A DNA stretch of 64,000 nucleotides from Betaproteobacteria bacterium (GTDB lineage Bacteria; Pseudomonadota; Gammaproteobacteria; Burkholderiales; Rhodocyclaceae). The position numbers and the translations under genes are program-made. Shown here one piece after another: positions 53,348-62,889 of this stretch (position 1 is its first letter; the number at the start of each line of letters is the position of its first letter). The stretch is from positions 881,001 to 945,000 of the forward strand of contig JADJXY010000002.1 of the NCBI GenBank assembly GCA_016720065.1. Direction: 5' to 3'. The notes under the pieces are model-generated. The model had not been told where the DNA came from. It saw only the letters and a program-made list of their open reading frames with translations, and ran no database searches.

Positions 53348-54028
53348 TTGATTTCCCTTTCCGCCCCTCAGTACGGAGATCTCGCCCGGGGATGCGAGAT
53401 CATCGAGGCCGACGGGTTCGGCCCCAAGGTGCTCCTGCGCCCGGACGGGACCATGCTCAAGCTTTTTCGCCGCAAGCGCATGCTGTCTTCGGCCCTGTTG
53501 TTCCCCTACGCCCGCCGCTTTGCGGACAACTGCCGCCGCCTCGCCGAGCTGGGTATCCCCAGTCCTACCGTCCTGGCCCTGTATCGGGTTGGCCCCATCG
53601 AACGTGACGTCGTCCATTACAGCCCTCTCCCGGGGAACACGGTGAGGCAGTTGATCCGTGAAGGCCTCGCCCCGGGACAGGAGGACGCGTTGCGGAGCGA
53701 CCTGGGGCAGTTCGTTGCCCGTTTGCACGGCAGCGGTATTCTGTTCCGCTCGCTGCACCTGGGAAACGTGGTCCTCACGCCCACGGCTTGCCTGGGACTG
53801 ATCGACGTCGGTGACATGGGCATCCGGCGCGGCCCCCTCCCTGAGCGCGCCATCCTGCGCAATTTCGACCACCTGGGCCGCTACCCGGACGAGTGGGCCT
53901 GGCTGCTGAGCAATTCGCTCTTCGCGCAGCGATACCTGGAATGCTCCCGACTCACCCTGCGCGCGCGCGAGGCGGCCAGCGCGTATTTGACTGCCGTTTC
54001 CCCGAGCAAAGCGCGACGAGAACCCTGA
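53348..54028 (+). CDS. WaaP-like protein with altered catalytic loop
   Basis: A 226-residue protein of the type sometimes called toluene-tolerance protein in LPS clusters. The overall kinase pattern is kept (K38 in TMLKLFRRKR, LIDVGDMG with D153), but the catalytic loop reads F133-R-S-L-H-L-G-N140, with Ser where Asp is expected, so phosphotransfer is doubtful. The TTG at 53348 has GGAGG upstream; the open frame before it crosses the 299-base divergent gap with msbA, where I see no other gene. The stop overlaps the waaL ATG. Confidence 0.7.
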   Translation: MISLSAPQYGDLARGCEIIEADGFGPKVLLRPDGTMLKLFRRKRMLSSALLFPYARRFADNCRRLAELGIPSPTVLALYRVGPIERDVVHYSPLPGNTVRQLIREGLAPGQEDALRSDLGQFVARLHGSGILFRSLHLGNVVLTPTACLGLIDVGDMGIRRGPLPERAILRNFDHLGRYPDEWAWLLSNSLFAQRYLECSRLTLRAREAASAYLTAVSPSKARREP

Positions 54029-55209
54029 TGAAAGCCTTCGCAGCCGCCATCCTGCCCCGAACCGAGCGTTTGATCTCAGACTGGATCGGACCCTTGAGTG
54101 TTTTTCTCGTCTGTACCGCGCTGCTGTGGCTTCCGGAGCGGGGCCTGTTTCCGAAACTAGTCTACCCGGCGGTCCTGAGTGCAATCATCCTCGTGGCCTG
54201 CCACCCCAAGGCGATGCTCGACTGGGCTCGCCAGCCGGTCGGTACGGTCCTCGCCGTGTTCGCCGGCTATTTCGCCCTCACCCTGGCGTGGACGGACAGC
54301 GACGAGGCACCTCAGGCACTCATCATGCGTCAGACACAGATCGTGCTCTGGTGCGCACTCGTTTTCCTGCTCGCCCGCGCCAACTTCGAGCGCTTGCGCG
54401 GGGCGTTGACGCTGGCGGCAGGACTGGCCTCCCTTGCGGCTGTCTATGAGGTCGGCCGCTTCCTGCTGGTGGGTGCCAGTGCACGGCTGGCGAGCGAGGG
54501 AGCCCTGGGCAACCCCCTGCTCATTTCGCATATCTACGGCTTTTTCGGGGCGCTGTGGCTGGGCTGGCTTCTGACCGACTCTGCGGGAAGCTCCCGTCTG
54601 TCCAGGATCACCGCACTCGTCCCCATCCTGCTGTTGCTCGTCTTCACGGGCTCCCGCACGCCCCTGCTGGCGACCCTGGTCACGGGTCTCTGGCTGGCAG
54701 TGGCCATCGGCGGGCGGCGCGCGGCCCTGCTTCTGATCGGGTTCATTGTCGGCGGTGGAGCGATCGTCGTCCTTTTCCAGGATCTGGTGCTCGCCCGGGG
54801 CCTGTCCTACCGTCCGGAAATCTGGGCCAACGCCCTGGCCCAGGGCCTGGAGAAACCGTGGTTCGGGCACGGGCTGGGGGCACCATTGACCATCCAGTTG
54901 CCAGATATCTCCTACGCTTTCCGTGACCCCCACAATATGACCCTTTCGGTGTTCTACCGCGGTGGTGTTGCGGGGGTCGGGCTGTGGGTCGCGCTCTACA
55001 CCGTGGCTCTCGTCGGTGCCTTGCGGCACCGTCAGGACCGCTTCGTGGTCGTGGCTTCGGCTGCGGTGGTTTACGGACTGGTCGCTGGGATGACCGAAGG
55101 CGGCGCCCTGTTTCCCCGCCCCAAGGAGCACTGGTTCCTCATCTGGATTCCCCTGGCCATCCTGATCGCTGCCATTGACCGGAGCACGCGCCTTGTTCGG
55201 CTTCCTTGA
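54028..55209 (+). CDS. waaL: O-antigen ligase family protein
   Basis: A 393-residue membrane protein with about 11-12 segments and the Wzy_C region: FTGSRTPLLATL, YRPEIWANALAQGLEKPWFGHGLG and DPHNMTLSVFYRGG, whose His is typical of the WaaL active site. It would join polymer or sugar to lipid A-core in the periplasm. A Wzy polymerase is an alternative, but the place in a core cluster favours WaaL. Confidence 0.82.
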   Translation: MKAFAAAILPRTERLISDWIGPLSVFLVCTALLWLPERGLFPKLVYPAVLSAIILVACHPKAMLDWARQPVGTVLAVFAGYFALTLAWTDSDEAPQALIMRQTQIVLWCALVFLLARANFERLRGALTLAAGLASLAAVYEVGRFLLVGASARLASEGALGNPLLISHIYGFFGALWLGWLLTDSAGSSRLSRITALVPILLLLVFTGSRTPLLATLVTGLWLAVAIGGRRAALLLIGFIVGGGAIVVLFQDLVLARGLSYRPEIWANALAQGLEKPWFGHGLGAPLTIQLPDISYAFRDPHNMTLSVFYRGGVAGVGLWVALYTVALVGALRHRQDRFVVVASAAVVYGLVAGMTEGGALFPRPKEHWFLIWIPLAILIAAIDRSTRLVRLP

Positions 55210-55831
55210 CTCCCTGCGGCGCCGTTTTGCACGGCACAAGAAGCCCCCCAAACTTTTGCGTGCCCAGGCGAAGTTCCGGGAACGCCATCCGCAATACGAA
55301 TTCGGCCTCGGCAGCTACGGTATGCCGATCATTCACGATTGGGCCGAAGGCACGACTCTGCGCATCGGCGCCTTCACGTCCATTGCCGATCAGGTGCATA
55401 TCTTTCTCGGCGGCCATCACCGTACCGACTGGGTATCCAGCTTTCCCTTTCCAGCATTCGTCGAAGAAGCGCGCTCGATCTCCGGCTACGGAGGCAGCCG
55501 CGGTGATGTCACCATCGGCAATGATGTCTGGCTGGCCACGGGCTGCGCGATTCTTTCCGGAGTCACCGTGGGCGACGGCGCAGTCGTGGCAGCCTATAGC
55601 GTGGTATCGCGCGATGTCGCCCCTTACGAGATCGTGGCCGGGAATCCGGCCCGCAACATCGGCTGGCGCTTCGACGCAGGCACCAGGGAGCGGTTGCTCC
55701 AGACACGCTGGTGGTCCTGGCCCGAGGCCGAACTGCGCCAGATCACCCCCTTGTTGTGCAGCGACCGAATCGGGGACTTTCTTGCCTATGCGGCCCAGCG
55801 CGATCAGCGGCGCTCCGGAGAAAACCAGTAA
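55193..55831 (+). CDS. Hexapeptide-repeat acetyltransferase
   Basis: About 212 residues with left-handed beta-helix repeats (LRIGAFTSIADQVHIFLGG, DVTIGNDVWLATGCAILSGVTVGDGAVVAAYSVV) and VAGNPARNIGWRF, as in CatB/xenobiotic-type acetyltransferases. It probably acetylates an LPS sugar. The start is uncertain: TTG at 55175 or TTG at 55193 (used here), both inside the end of waaL. The end overlaps the convergent GT2 gene by 28 bases. Confidence 0.8.
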   Translation: MFGFLDSLRRRFARHKKPPKLLRAQAKFRERHPQYEFGLGSYGMPIIHDWAEGTTLRIGAFTSIADQVHIFLGGHHRTDWVSSFPFPAFVEEARSISGYGGSRGDVTIGNDVWLATGCAILSGVTVGDGAVVAAYSVVSRDVAPYEIVAGNPARNIGWRFDAGTRERLLQTRWWSWPEAELRQITPLLCSDRIGDFLAYAAQRDQRRSGENQ

Positions 55832-56679
55832 CGCAGGAGACCCTTGAGGGTCCGCCGGTTCCAACGCCTCATGGGCAGGCGGGCCAGGAGGTCGGCAGCG
55901 AAAGCCTTATCGCGATTCGCAGCCTTGACGAACATGGAATTGACGAGCCTGTCGCATACCTTCCGGTACTCGGGGTGTTCGCGGTAATCCGCGTAAATGC
56001 GCAGGATCGCTTCGGTCATGAAACGGATGTTCCTGTAGCTGTTGGACGGGTGCTTGCGATAGCGGGCGAGTACCGCATTCAAGGCGTCCACGGCATATCC
56101 CGACCGCGCGATCTTGAGCTGGATATAGAGATCCTCCAGGCGAATACCTGGATCGAAACCGCCAACCGCCTCGAAGGCCTGGCGCCGGATGAGCAGAGTC
56201 GGCGCGGGAACGCAGGGTTTGCGCTCGAGAAAGATGTCGTCGAAGTTCAGCCTGCGGAAGGGAATATCCCGGCTCTGCTCGCGGTCGGGAAACAAAGTCC
56301 CGTCGCTGCGCATGAGTTCCATATTGCCGCCACAGATTCCGACTTCCGGGTGGACGGCCATGTAATCCATCTGAATGCGGAGGCGCTCGGGAAGCATGAC
56401 ATCGTCAGAACCGAAGGGCACGAGGAATTCCCCGCGCGCACGAGCGAAGGCTGCATTGAGGGTTGCGGTCAGCCCCCGGTTGTCCTGAACGAGAAAATCA
56501 AAGCCGTGTGCCGCCTGCAGGCGGCGGATACGTTCCGCACTGTCATCCGAGGAACCGTCGTCGATGACCAGGAGTTCGACCCGGGGGTAAGTCTGAGCAA
56601 GGATGCTGGTCAGACACTCCTCGATGTAGGGGCCGTGGTTGTAGCACGCGACCACTACCGTCACCAGGGGGAAGCTCAT
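55804..56679 (-). CDS. Family 2 glycosyltransferase
   Basis: A 291-residue GT-A enzyme: VTVVVACYNHGPYIEECLTSIL, nucleotide-binding LVIDDGSSDDS, and the DxD-like SDDVMLP (about 92-94). Acceptor and sugar unknown; a role in the outer core or O-chain fits the place. Coupled to the upstream GT4 gene by ATGA. Confidence 0.85.
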   Translation of the reverse strand: MSFPLVTVVVACYNHGPYIEECLTSILAQTYPRVELLVIDDGSSDDSAERIRRLQAAHGFDFLVQDNRGLTATLNAAFARARGEFLVPFGSDDVMLPERLRIQMDYMAVHPEVGICGGNMELMRSDGTLFPDREQSRDIPFRRLNFDDIFLERKPCVPAPTLLIRRQAFEAVGGFDPGIRLEDLYIQLKIARSGYAVDALNAVLARYRKHPSNSYRNIRFMTEAILRIYADYREHPEYRKVCDRLVNSMFVKAANRDKAFAADLLARLPMRRWNRRTLKGLLRYWFSPERR

Positions 56680-57839
56680 TCCTCTCTCCCCTGCACGGCC
56701 GAAGGCAGGTTTTCCTCCACCAGACGGCGGTAGCCTTGCTGGTAGGCCTCCAGGTCGAAGTGCCCGCGCAGGTAGGAATAGGCCTTGCGGCCCGCAGCCT
56801 GCCTGCCCGCAGCCGGCATTTCAAGATAGTGGCGCAGGCCCTCGCTCAACGCATCCACATTCCCCGCAGGCACCGCGATACCGCCAGCGCCCTCGACGAT
56901 GGGCTTGAGCGCAGGAATGGCGGTGGCGACCACCGGTAATCCGGCGCACATGCCTTCGAGGAGTGCCCTGGGCAGTCCTTCGCTCAGAGATGGCATCACC
57001 CAGAGGTCGAAGGCTCTGGCATAACGAGCTGCCTGGCTTCGAAATCCGGGCAGGATCAATTTGTCCGCGATGCCGAGTTGTTCGGCCTCCTGCCTGAGTC
57101 CGTCCTCCTCCTTGCCGTCGCCGATGATCAACAGCCGCGCTGCGGGAAAGTCCCGATGGAGGCGCGCGAAGGCACGCAGCAGGAAGACATGGCCCTTGAC
57201 GCGCACCAGGCGCCCAATCGAACCAATGACGAAATCGGCCCGGGCCAGCCCCAATTCGTCGCGCGCCACGTCGGGTGACAGAAAGGCCGCCTGCGTGGCG
57301 TCGATGTCCAGGGCGTTGTTGATGGGGCGGGTGTTCGCCGCCGTAAAGCCGCAATCGAGCCCGAGCAGATAGTCACTGACGGCCGAGGAGACGCCGACGA
57401 AGCGCCAACGGGGATCGATGAACCAGCGGGCCAGCCGCCGACGCCAGAATCCCTTGTACTCACCGATGCCGTGCGAAATGCCGATGCAAAGGGGAATACC
57501 CAGCCAGCGATTGCTTTGCATCACGAGACTGACCGGCTTGTAGCGATTGCAGATCACCGCATGAAACGCCCTTGACCGGCAATAATCCAGCAACTGGCGC
57601 CTGAGCCGAAGGCGCATTCCCTTGAGCGCGCTGTCGGGCAACTCGAAATAAACAACCTTGTCGGCAGCGCTTGGTGGATGGCGTGAATCCGGCGCCCCCT
57701 GAAAAAACAAGGAGGTCACCTCATAGCGATCCTTGGGGAAGCCTCGAATGATCTGCTCCACGAGATCGTTGGAATCGTGCGAACGATCATGGCACTCCGG
57801 CTGAATGATGAGGATGCGGATCCTGGGTGCGTCTGCCAT
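56676..57839 (-). CDS. Family 4 glycosyltransferase
   Basis: A 387-residue GT-B enzyme: acceptor-side ISHGIGEYKGFWRR and SSAVSDYLL, donor-side IGSIGRLVRVKGHVFLLRAF and the E-x7-E type block MPSLSEGLPRALLEGMCAGLPVVAT. Substrate unknown. ATG overlaps the stop of the gene before it. Confidence 0.87.
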   Translation of the reverse strand: MADAPRIRILIIQPECHDRSHDSNDLVEQIIRGFPKDRYEVTSLFFQGAPDSRHPPSAADKVVYFELPDSALKGMRLRLRRQLLDYCRSRAFHAVICNRYKPVSLVMQSNRWLGIPLCIGISHGIGEYKGFWRRRLARWFIDPRWRFVGVSSAVSDYLLGLDCGFTAANTRPINNALDIDATQAAFLSPDVARDELGLARADFVIGSIGRLVRVKGHVFLLRAFARLHRDFPAARLLIIGDGKEEDGLRQEAEQLGIADKLILPGFRSQAARYARAFDLWVMPSLSEGLPRALLEGMCAGLPVVATAIPALKPIVEGAGGIAVPAGNVDALSEGLRHYLEMPAAGRQAAGRKAYSYLRGHFDLEAYQQGYRRLVEENLPSAVQGREE

Positions 57840-58891
57840 CACTGCTCCATCAGGGGCAGCATCTGCCGGGCAAGACGGACCTTCCACGTATGATCGGCGA
57901 GAAAGCGCTGGTGTCCGCGTCTGGCAATGGCCTGCCGCTCTTCCTCGTGGCCGAGAAAGTATTCGACCTTCTCGGCCAGCTCCCTGCTCGAACGGTAGGT
58001 TGCGATTTCCTCCCCGGGACGGAACAGTGCGCAGATTTCGTCCGTATGTTCCGTCAGGAGGAAACATCCTGCCGCCACCGCTTCGAAGATACGCAGGTTG
58101 ATGCCGGTCTCGGCACCGTAGAAGTCACTGCGGGTGATATTGAGAACGATTCTGGACTGGGTAAGCAGGCGGTGTAATTCCTCTCCCCAGACCGGACGGT
58201 CTTCGATACGTGCGCGCAGGGCCTCCGAAATGAGCGCATGGTTCCTCCGCCAGCGGTTGCCCCGCACGGTCAGCCGGTCACGAATGCCCTCAAGGAGCAA
58301 TATCCGCCGCAAGTCGGCGGAGCCGACGAACAGGACGTCGATGGACACCCCCTGCCGGGCCACGCCGAGGGGCTGTGCGCCGAAGGGCACGATGTGGGCG
58401 TCGAGGCCACGGGTCTCCCGGAAAAGGCGCACCGCCACGGCGGAACAGGAAAGGATGCGGTGGTAGGCCGGCAATTCCTTCTCGATGAAATAAATGAACT
58501 CGCGCTTGCGCGCATAAAGGTTGCAGGAATCGGTATCGTAGAGAACGAGGTGGGCACCGGCCTGATCCGCCAGGACCCTCAGACGTGCGGGATCGAAAAA
58601 TTTGTAGATGAATCCAACGACCAGAATGTGGGTTGGCCGCTCCTCGCGGATCAAGCTCTGCAAGTCTTCCTCGACCAGGCGAGGCGAACAATGGAACGCC
58701 TGCCCGCCCCTCGACCCCTTGATGAGCTTTGACCACGCCGAGCGAAGTCCGTGGAAAGCCCTGTGACGCCCTCGAAGACAGTCGAAGTGGATGCATGGCA
58801 CGCCGAGGTCAACCAGGGTTTCGCACACTTCGCGGCCGAGGGGTATCCCGGCAATGCCGTCGAGGAGAAGGAGTTTTTCGACGGCACTCAT
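57839..58891 (-). CDS. CgeB-like glycosyltransferase
   Basis: A 350-residue protein of the CgeB/DUF3880 glycosyltransferase type: LVLYDTDSCNLYARKREFIYFIEKELPAYHRIL and a C-terminal NITRSDFYGAETGINLRIFEAVAAGCFLLTEH. Such proteins often act in polysaccharide or glycan decoration. It overlaps both neighbours (ATGA), so it is co-translated with the GT9 and GT4 genes. Confidence 0.78.
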   Translation of the reverse strand: MSAVEKLLLLDGIAGIPLGREVCETLVDLGVPCIHFDCLRGRHRAFHGLRSAWSKLIKGSRGGQAFHCSPRLVEEDLQSLIREERPTHILVVGFIYKFFDPARLRVLADQAGAHLVLYDTDSCNLYARKREFIYFIEKELPAYHRILSCSAVAVRLFRETRGLDAHIVPFGAQPLGVARQGVSIDVLFVGSADLRRILLLEGIRDRLTVRGNRWRRNHALISEALRARIEDRPVWGEELHRLLTQSRIVLNITRSDFYGAETGINLRIFEAVAAGCFLLTEHTDEICALFRPGEEIATYRSSRELAEKVEYFLGHEEERQAIARRGHQRFLADHTWKVRLARQMLPLMEQ

Positions 58892-59955
58892 GGCGGCGGC
58901 AGAGCAGAAACGATGTCGTTTTCGGAAATGAAAGGCCGCCAGATCGCCCCCCGCGGGCCGGGAAGCGTAAAGCGCGGGCAAACGACCTTCGCCGGCAGCC
59001 AGTCGGGACGCCAGTGAAAGCGCGCATTCCTCTTGCGGTAGATGGTGACTACCGGAACGCCCAGAAATGAGGCCAAATGCCCGTTCCCCGAGTCGTTTGC
59101 GATCACTGCTCCGGATTCGTAGAGGTAGGCGCCAAGTTCACCGATATCCTTGAAGCGAGGCATTTCAAACCGATTCCCGACGCGTGCACGCCACTCGTCG
59201 TACCTGGACGGTGCGACGACGATTTTCGGATCGTACCCAAGGCCGCACAGTCTCTGACACAGGCGAAGAAACGATTCAGGAGCCCATTCCTTCTTCTCCG
59301 GGCCGGCCGAATCAGGACTCACGACAATACGCCTGGGATACGCTCTCAGGACCAGCCCCGATGGCGGAGACAGAGGCACCGAGCGGCTCAGGTGCTCCAG
59401 ACCCATCCGCCTCCGCATGTAGTCCAAGGTTATATCGACCACACTCTCGTCCCCCAGGGGGCGGTCCCGAATCGACCCTCCGCAATCGAGGAGTCCGCGC
59501 AGGGCAGCGAATCTGTCTTCGGGAAGTACCTGGCGCTTGGTCTCGGTGAGGTCGTAGCGCCAGTCGATGGGGGCCTTCTGGCACACCAGAAGCCATTGGC
59601 GCCGCATTTTATCGGTCACTTCGGGATTCATTGCGGTACGGACCTGGGGAGGCGGGCTCATGATGACCAGATCGAAGCCTTCCAACGCGTGGGGCAAGGA
59701 ATCTGAATGCAGAGAGGGCCGCGTTTCGAGTTGTGGAACCCAGTGCCGCAACTGATGCCCGACATCGCCAAAATAGGTGACAGCAAAGCCGTTGCGGAGC
59801 AGATTCTCCGCCATCATGAGGTAGATCAGCCCGTCACCGAGAGAGTTGTAGGCAAGCAGCGCGATGCTTGCCTTTCCGCATCCGGCGCCCGGCAGACCCG
59901 CTCCGCCTCCCTCCAGGTAGGCGTATTCACCCGCAGCCGATGGGAGACTCAACAC
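58888..59955 (-). CDS. Family 9 heptosyltransferase-like protein
   Basis: A 355-residue GT9-type protein: nucleotide-sugar side RRIVVSPDSAGPEKKEWAPESFLRL and ANDSGNGHLASFLGVPVVTIY, as in ADP-heptose transferases, with an atypical N-terminal half (LLAYNSLGDGLIYLMMAENLL). The sugar may not be heptose. The GTG at 59955 overlaps the previous stop; a TTG one codon later is also possible. Confidence 0.75.
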   Translation of the reverse strand: MLSLPSAAGEYAYLEGGGAGLPGAGCGKASIALLAYNSLGDGLIYLMMAENLLRNGFAVTYFGDVGHQLRHWVPQLETRPSLHSDSLPHALEGFDLVIMSPPPQVRTAMNPEVTDKMRRQWLLVCQKAPIDWRYDLTETKRQVLPEDRFAALRGLLDCGGSIRDRPLGDESVVDITLDYMRRRMGLEHLSRSVPLSPPSGLVLRAYPRRIVVSPDSAGPEKKEWAPESFLRLCQRLCGLGYDPKIVVAPSRYDEWRARVGNRFEMPRFKDIGELGAYLYESGAVIANDSGNGHLASFLGVPVVTIYRKRNARFHWRPDWLPAKVVCPRFTLPGPRGAIWRPFISENDIVSALPPP

Positions 59956-61049
59956 GACAATACCTCCCGTACCAGGGGCAAAGCGAAGAAACGCGTTCGC
60001 GCGGCGTGGTCTGAAAACTTTTCCTCCAGCGTGGGGCCATGGGTTCCCGCCACGGGCGCCGCGAAAAAACGAATCAACATTCCCGCAAGCGCGCGACTGT
60101 CCCCCAGGGGGAAAAGGCATGCGGGGTCGTCGACCACCTCGGGCGCGCCGCCGCAGGCCGTGGCCATTACCGGGACATCGGCGGCCATGGCCTCCAGCAG
60201 CACCATCCCGAAGGGCTCATGGTCGGAACTCAGCACAAACAGATCGAACGCCTTGAAGCAACGGCGGGCCTCCGGAATCTGGCCGAGAAAGCGGACCGAC
60301 GGCGCGATGCCAAGGGCTTCTGCCTGCGCTTTGAGTTTCCCCTCCAATGGACCGCTGCCGGCAATGGCCAGCAGGGTTCCGGCGGGAAGTGCCGGCAGGG
60401 CGGCTGCGAAACCTGCAACGAGGGTCGCCTGATCCTTGTCCGGGTGCAGGCGCCCCACAGTGCCGATAACCGGGACCCCCTCGGGCAGGCCCAGTCGCAG
60501 CCGGGCCTCAGCCCTGGGAAGCAGCGCCCGGCGCGCTGCCTCGACATCCAGTCGATTGTGCAGGGTCTCGATGCGATCCTGCGGCCAGGCAGGCAGGCAG
60601 CGTCGAATGTCGTCGCGGACCGCATCCGACACGGCAAGCAACGCGAGACGCCGACGAAAGACATTGGCAAAACACCGCCGGGAGGCCCGCTTGTAGTCTC
60701 CAAATGCGTGGTGCACACCGATCACCGGGAGTCGCGTAGCCAGGCAGGCGACGTAGATCGGCTTGGCGCGGTGGGCAATGACCAAGGCAATGTCGCGACC
60801 GACGAGCAAACGGCGCAATGCACGGATCGCACCCAGCTTCAACCCGGCGACCTCCCTGGCCGAATACCCCAGGAACGCAACTTCGTCCGATTCCGCTCTG
60901 AGTACGACATCCTTGGACGGCGCACCGGTGAGGTATACCGTCAGAACCTTGTAGGGCGAACCGCGAAAGAGTGCGGCGTATTGCCGCGTCACGTCGGCAA
61001 AGGGGCCCGAATAGCCGTGGCAGAACTGGAGAATCCAGCGTCCGCTCAT
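59949..61049 (-). CDS. Family 4 glycosyltransferase
   Basis: A 366-residue GT-B enzyme similar in layout to the one at 56676: GVHHAFGDYKRASRRCFANVFRR, VGRLHPDKDQATLVAGF and SSDHEPFGMVLLEAMAADVPVMAT. Substrate unknown. The ATG at 61049 (MSGRWILQFCHGYSG) is preferred; in-frame ATGs at 61097 and 61127 would add basic residues. It opens a run of five overlapping minus-strand glycosyltransferase genes. Confidence 0.85.
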   Translation of the reverse strand: MSGRWILQFCHGYSGPFADVTRQYAALFRGSPYKVLTVYLTGAPSKDVVLRAESDEVAFLGYSAREVAGLKLGAIRALRRLLVGRDIALVIAHRAKPIYVACLATRLPVIGVHHAFGDYKRASRRCFANVFRRRLALLAVSDAVRDDIRRCLPAWPQDRIETLHNRLDVEAARRALLPRAEARLRLGLPEGVPVIGTVGRLHPDKDQATLVAGFAAALPALPAGTLLAIAGSGPLEGKLKAQAEALGIAPSVRFLGQIPEARRCFKAFDLFVLSSDHEPFGMVLLEAMAADVPVMATACGGAPEVVDDPACLFPLGDSRALAGMLIRFFAAPVAGTHGPTLEEKFSDHAARTRFFALPLVREVLSC

Positions 61050-61152
61050 GACCACCGGTGGCCGGAAGTGCCTCCGGCATAAATACAGTGACCGCATGCT
61101 CCGTACGAAACCCTGATAACGCTCCACCGGCAGGGTCCGCGGCTCGGCAGCA

Positions 61153-62889
61153 TCACGACTTCATCACCAGAACGTCCTCCATGATCAACACCCGCAGATC
61201 CGAGCCGAAGAACATGTTCAGCGCATCGGTGGGCGAGCAGATCATGGGTTCGCCGCGGCGGTTGAGGGAGGTGTTGAGGACCACGCCGTTGCCGGTGAGG
61301 CGTTCCAGTTCGACCATCAGGTCGTAGTAGCGCGGGTTGTATTCGCGCTTGAGCACCTGGGCGCGGGACGTGCCATCCTCGTGCACCACTTCCGGCACGC
61401 GGTTTTTCCATTCCTCGGCCACTTCGAAGGTGAAGGTCATGAAGGGCGCGGGATGGTCGCTGCCCAGCATTTGCGGTCCCACCCGATCGAGCATGCTGGG
61501 ACAGAACGGACGCCAGCGCTCGCGGAACTTGATCTGCTCGTTGATGCGGTCAGCCACACCGGGAACGCTGGGACAGCCCACGATCGAACGCCCCCCCAGG
61601 GCCCGGGGACCGAATTCCATGCGGCCCTGGAACCAGGCTACCGGATCGCCGTCAGCCAGGAGTCGGGCGATGCGCCTGGGGACTTCCCGGTCGCCGTCGG
61701 CGATGCGCTCCCAACGGGGGGCCGACGGGTGGCGGACGCAGGCGGCAATGACATCCTCGTTGCTGAAGGCGGGTCCCAGGTAGACGTGCTCCATCGTCTC
61801 CACCGGAACGCCCCGCTGCACCGACACGTAGGCGGCGGCGCCGATGGCGGTCCCGGCATCACCGGAAGCCGGCTGGACGAAGAGTTCCTTCAACTCCGGC
61901 CGGGCAATGATTTTCTGGTTGAGCTTCACGTTGAGCGCGCCGCCCCCGGCGAAGGCCAGACGGCCCGTCTCGCGCAGAATGTCCCCCAGGTAGTGGTCCA
62001 TCATCTTGAGCGACAGATCCTCGAAGAGCTTCTGCATGCTGGCCGCGTAATGGATGTAGGGATCGTCGGCGATGTCGCCATGCCGCATGGGGCCCAGCCA
62101 ATCGATCAACTTGGGGGAAAAGTAATAGCCCTTGCCCTTTTCCTTGTAGCGCCGGAAGCCGATCACGTTGGCGTAATCGGTATTGACCACCAGTTCGCCG
62201 TTCTCGAAACTGGCCAGGCGTGAGAAGTCGTACTTGTCCGGATTGCCATAGGGCGCCATGCCCATGACCTTGTACTCACCGTCGAGCATCTCGAAACCAA
62301 GGTACTCGGTCAGGGCGCCGTAGAGCCCTCCCAGGGAGTCCGGATCGTAAAATTCCTTGATCTTGTGGATGCGGCCGTGCTCGCCGTAGCCAAAAAAGGT
62401 CGTCGCATACTCACCCTTGCCGTCTATACCCAGGATGGCGGTCTTTTCCCGGAAGCCGGAGCAGTGGTAAGCGCTGGCCGCGTGACTGAGGTGGTGTTCC
62501 ACCGGGATGATTTCGGTCTGCTTGAGATCGAAACCCAGTTGTGTCAGGCACCACTCGATGCGCTTGCGATAGCGGGCATAGCGGCGGTTGCCGGCGAAGA
62601 TCGCGTCCAGTGCGCGATCCGGCGCGTACCAGTAGCGGCGGGCATAGTGCCAGCGGGCCTTGTCCGAGAGCGGAATGGGCGCGTAAGGAATGGCCACCAC
62701 GCCGACGTCCTTCGGCTTAAGGCCGGCGAATTCGAGGCAGAACTTGGCCGCTTCGTAGGGCATGCGGTTCTTGGCATGCTTGTCGCGGACGAAGCGCTCC
62801 TCTTCTGCCGCCGCGACCAGGCGACCATCGATGTAGAGGGCGGCTGACGGGTCGTGGGTCAGCGCACCGGAGAGTCCAAGAACCTTCAA
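61153..62889 (-). CDS. NodU/CmcH-type carbamoyltransferase
   Basis: A 578-residue enzyme that moves a carbamoyl group from carbamoyl phosphate to a sugar or similar acceptor through a carbamoyl-adenylate. N-terminal ASKHA-type domain (VLGLSGALTHDPSAALYIDG, PVEHHLSHAASAYHCSGF, GIDGKGEYATTFFG, FAGGGALNVKLNQKI) and C-terminal YrdC-like domain (FGPRALGGRSIVG, TSLNRRGEPMICSPTDAL). TTG start at 62889; no in-frame ATG fits the conserved N-terminus. Probably carbamoylates an LPS sugar. Confidence 0.88.
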   Translation of the reverse strand: MKVLGLSGALTHDPSAALYIDGRLVAAAEEERFVRDKHAKNRMPYEAAKFCLEFAGLKPKDVGVVAIPYAPIPLSDKARWHYARRYWYAPDRALDAIFAGNRRYARYRKRIEWCLTQLGFDLKQTEIIPVEHHLSHAASAYHCSGFREKTAILGIDGKGEYATTFFGYGEHGRIHKIKEFYDPDSLGGLYGALTEYLGFEMLDGEYKVMGMAPYGNPDKYDFSRLASFENGELVVNTDYANVIGFRRYKEKGKGYYFSPKLIDWLGPMRHGDIADDPYIHYAASMQKLFEDLSLKMMDHYLGDILRETGRLAFAGGGALNVKLNQKIIARPELKELFVQPASGDAGTAIGAAAYVSVQRGVPVETMEHVYLGPAFSNEDVIAACVRHPSAPRWERIADGDREVPRRIARLLADGDPVAWFQGRMEFGPRALGGRSIVGCPSVPGVADRINEQIKFRERWRPFCPSMLDRVGPQMLGSDHPAPFMTFTFEVAEEWKNRVPEVVHEDGTSRAQVLKREYNPRYYDLMVELERLTGNGVVLNTSLNRRGEPMICSPTDALNMFFGSDLRVLIMEDVLVMKS

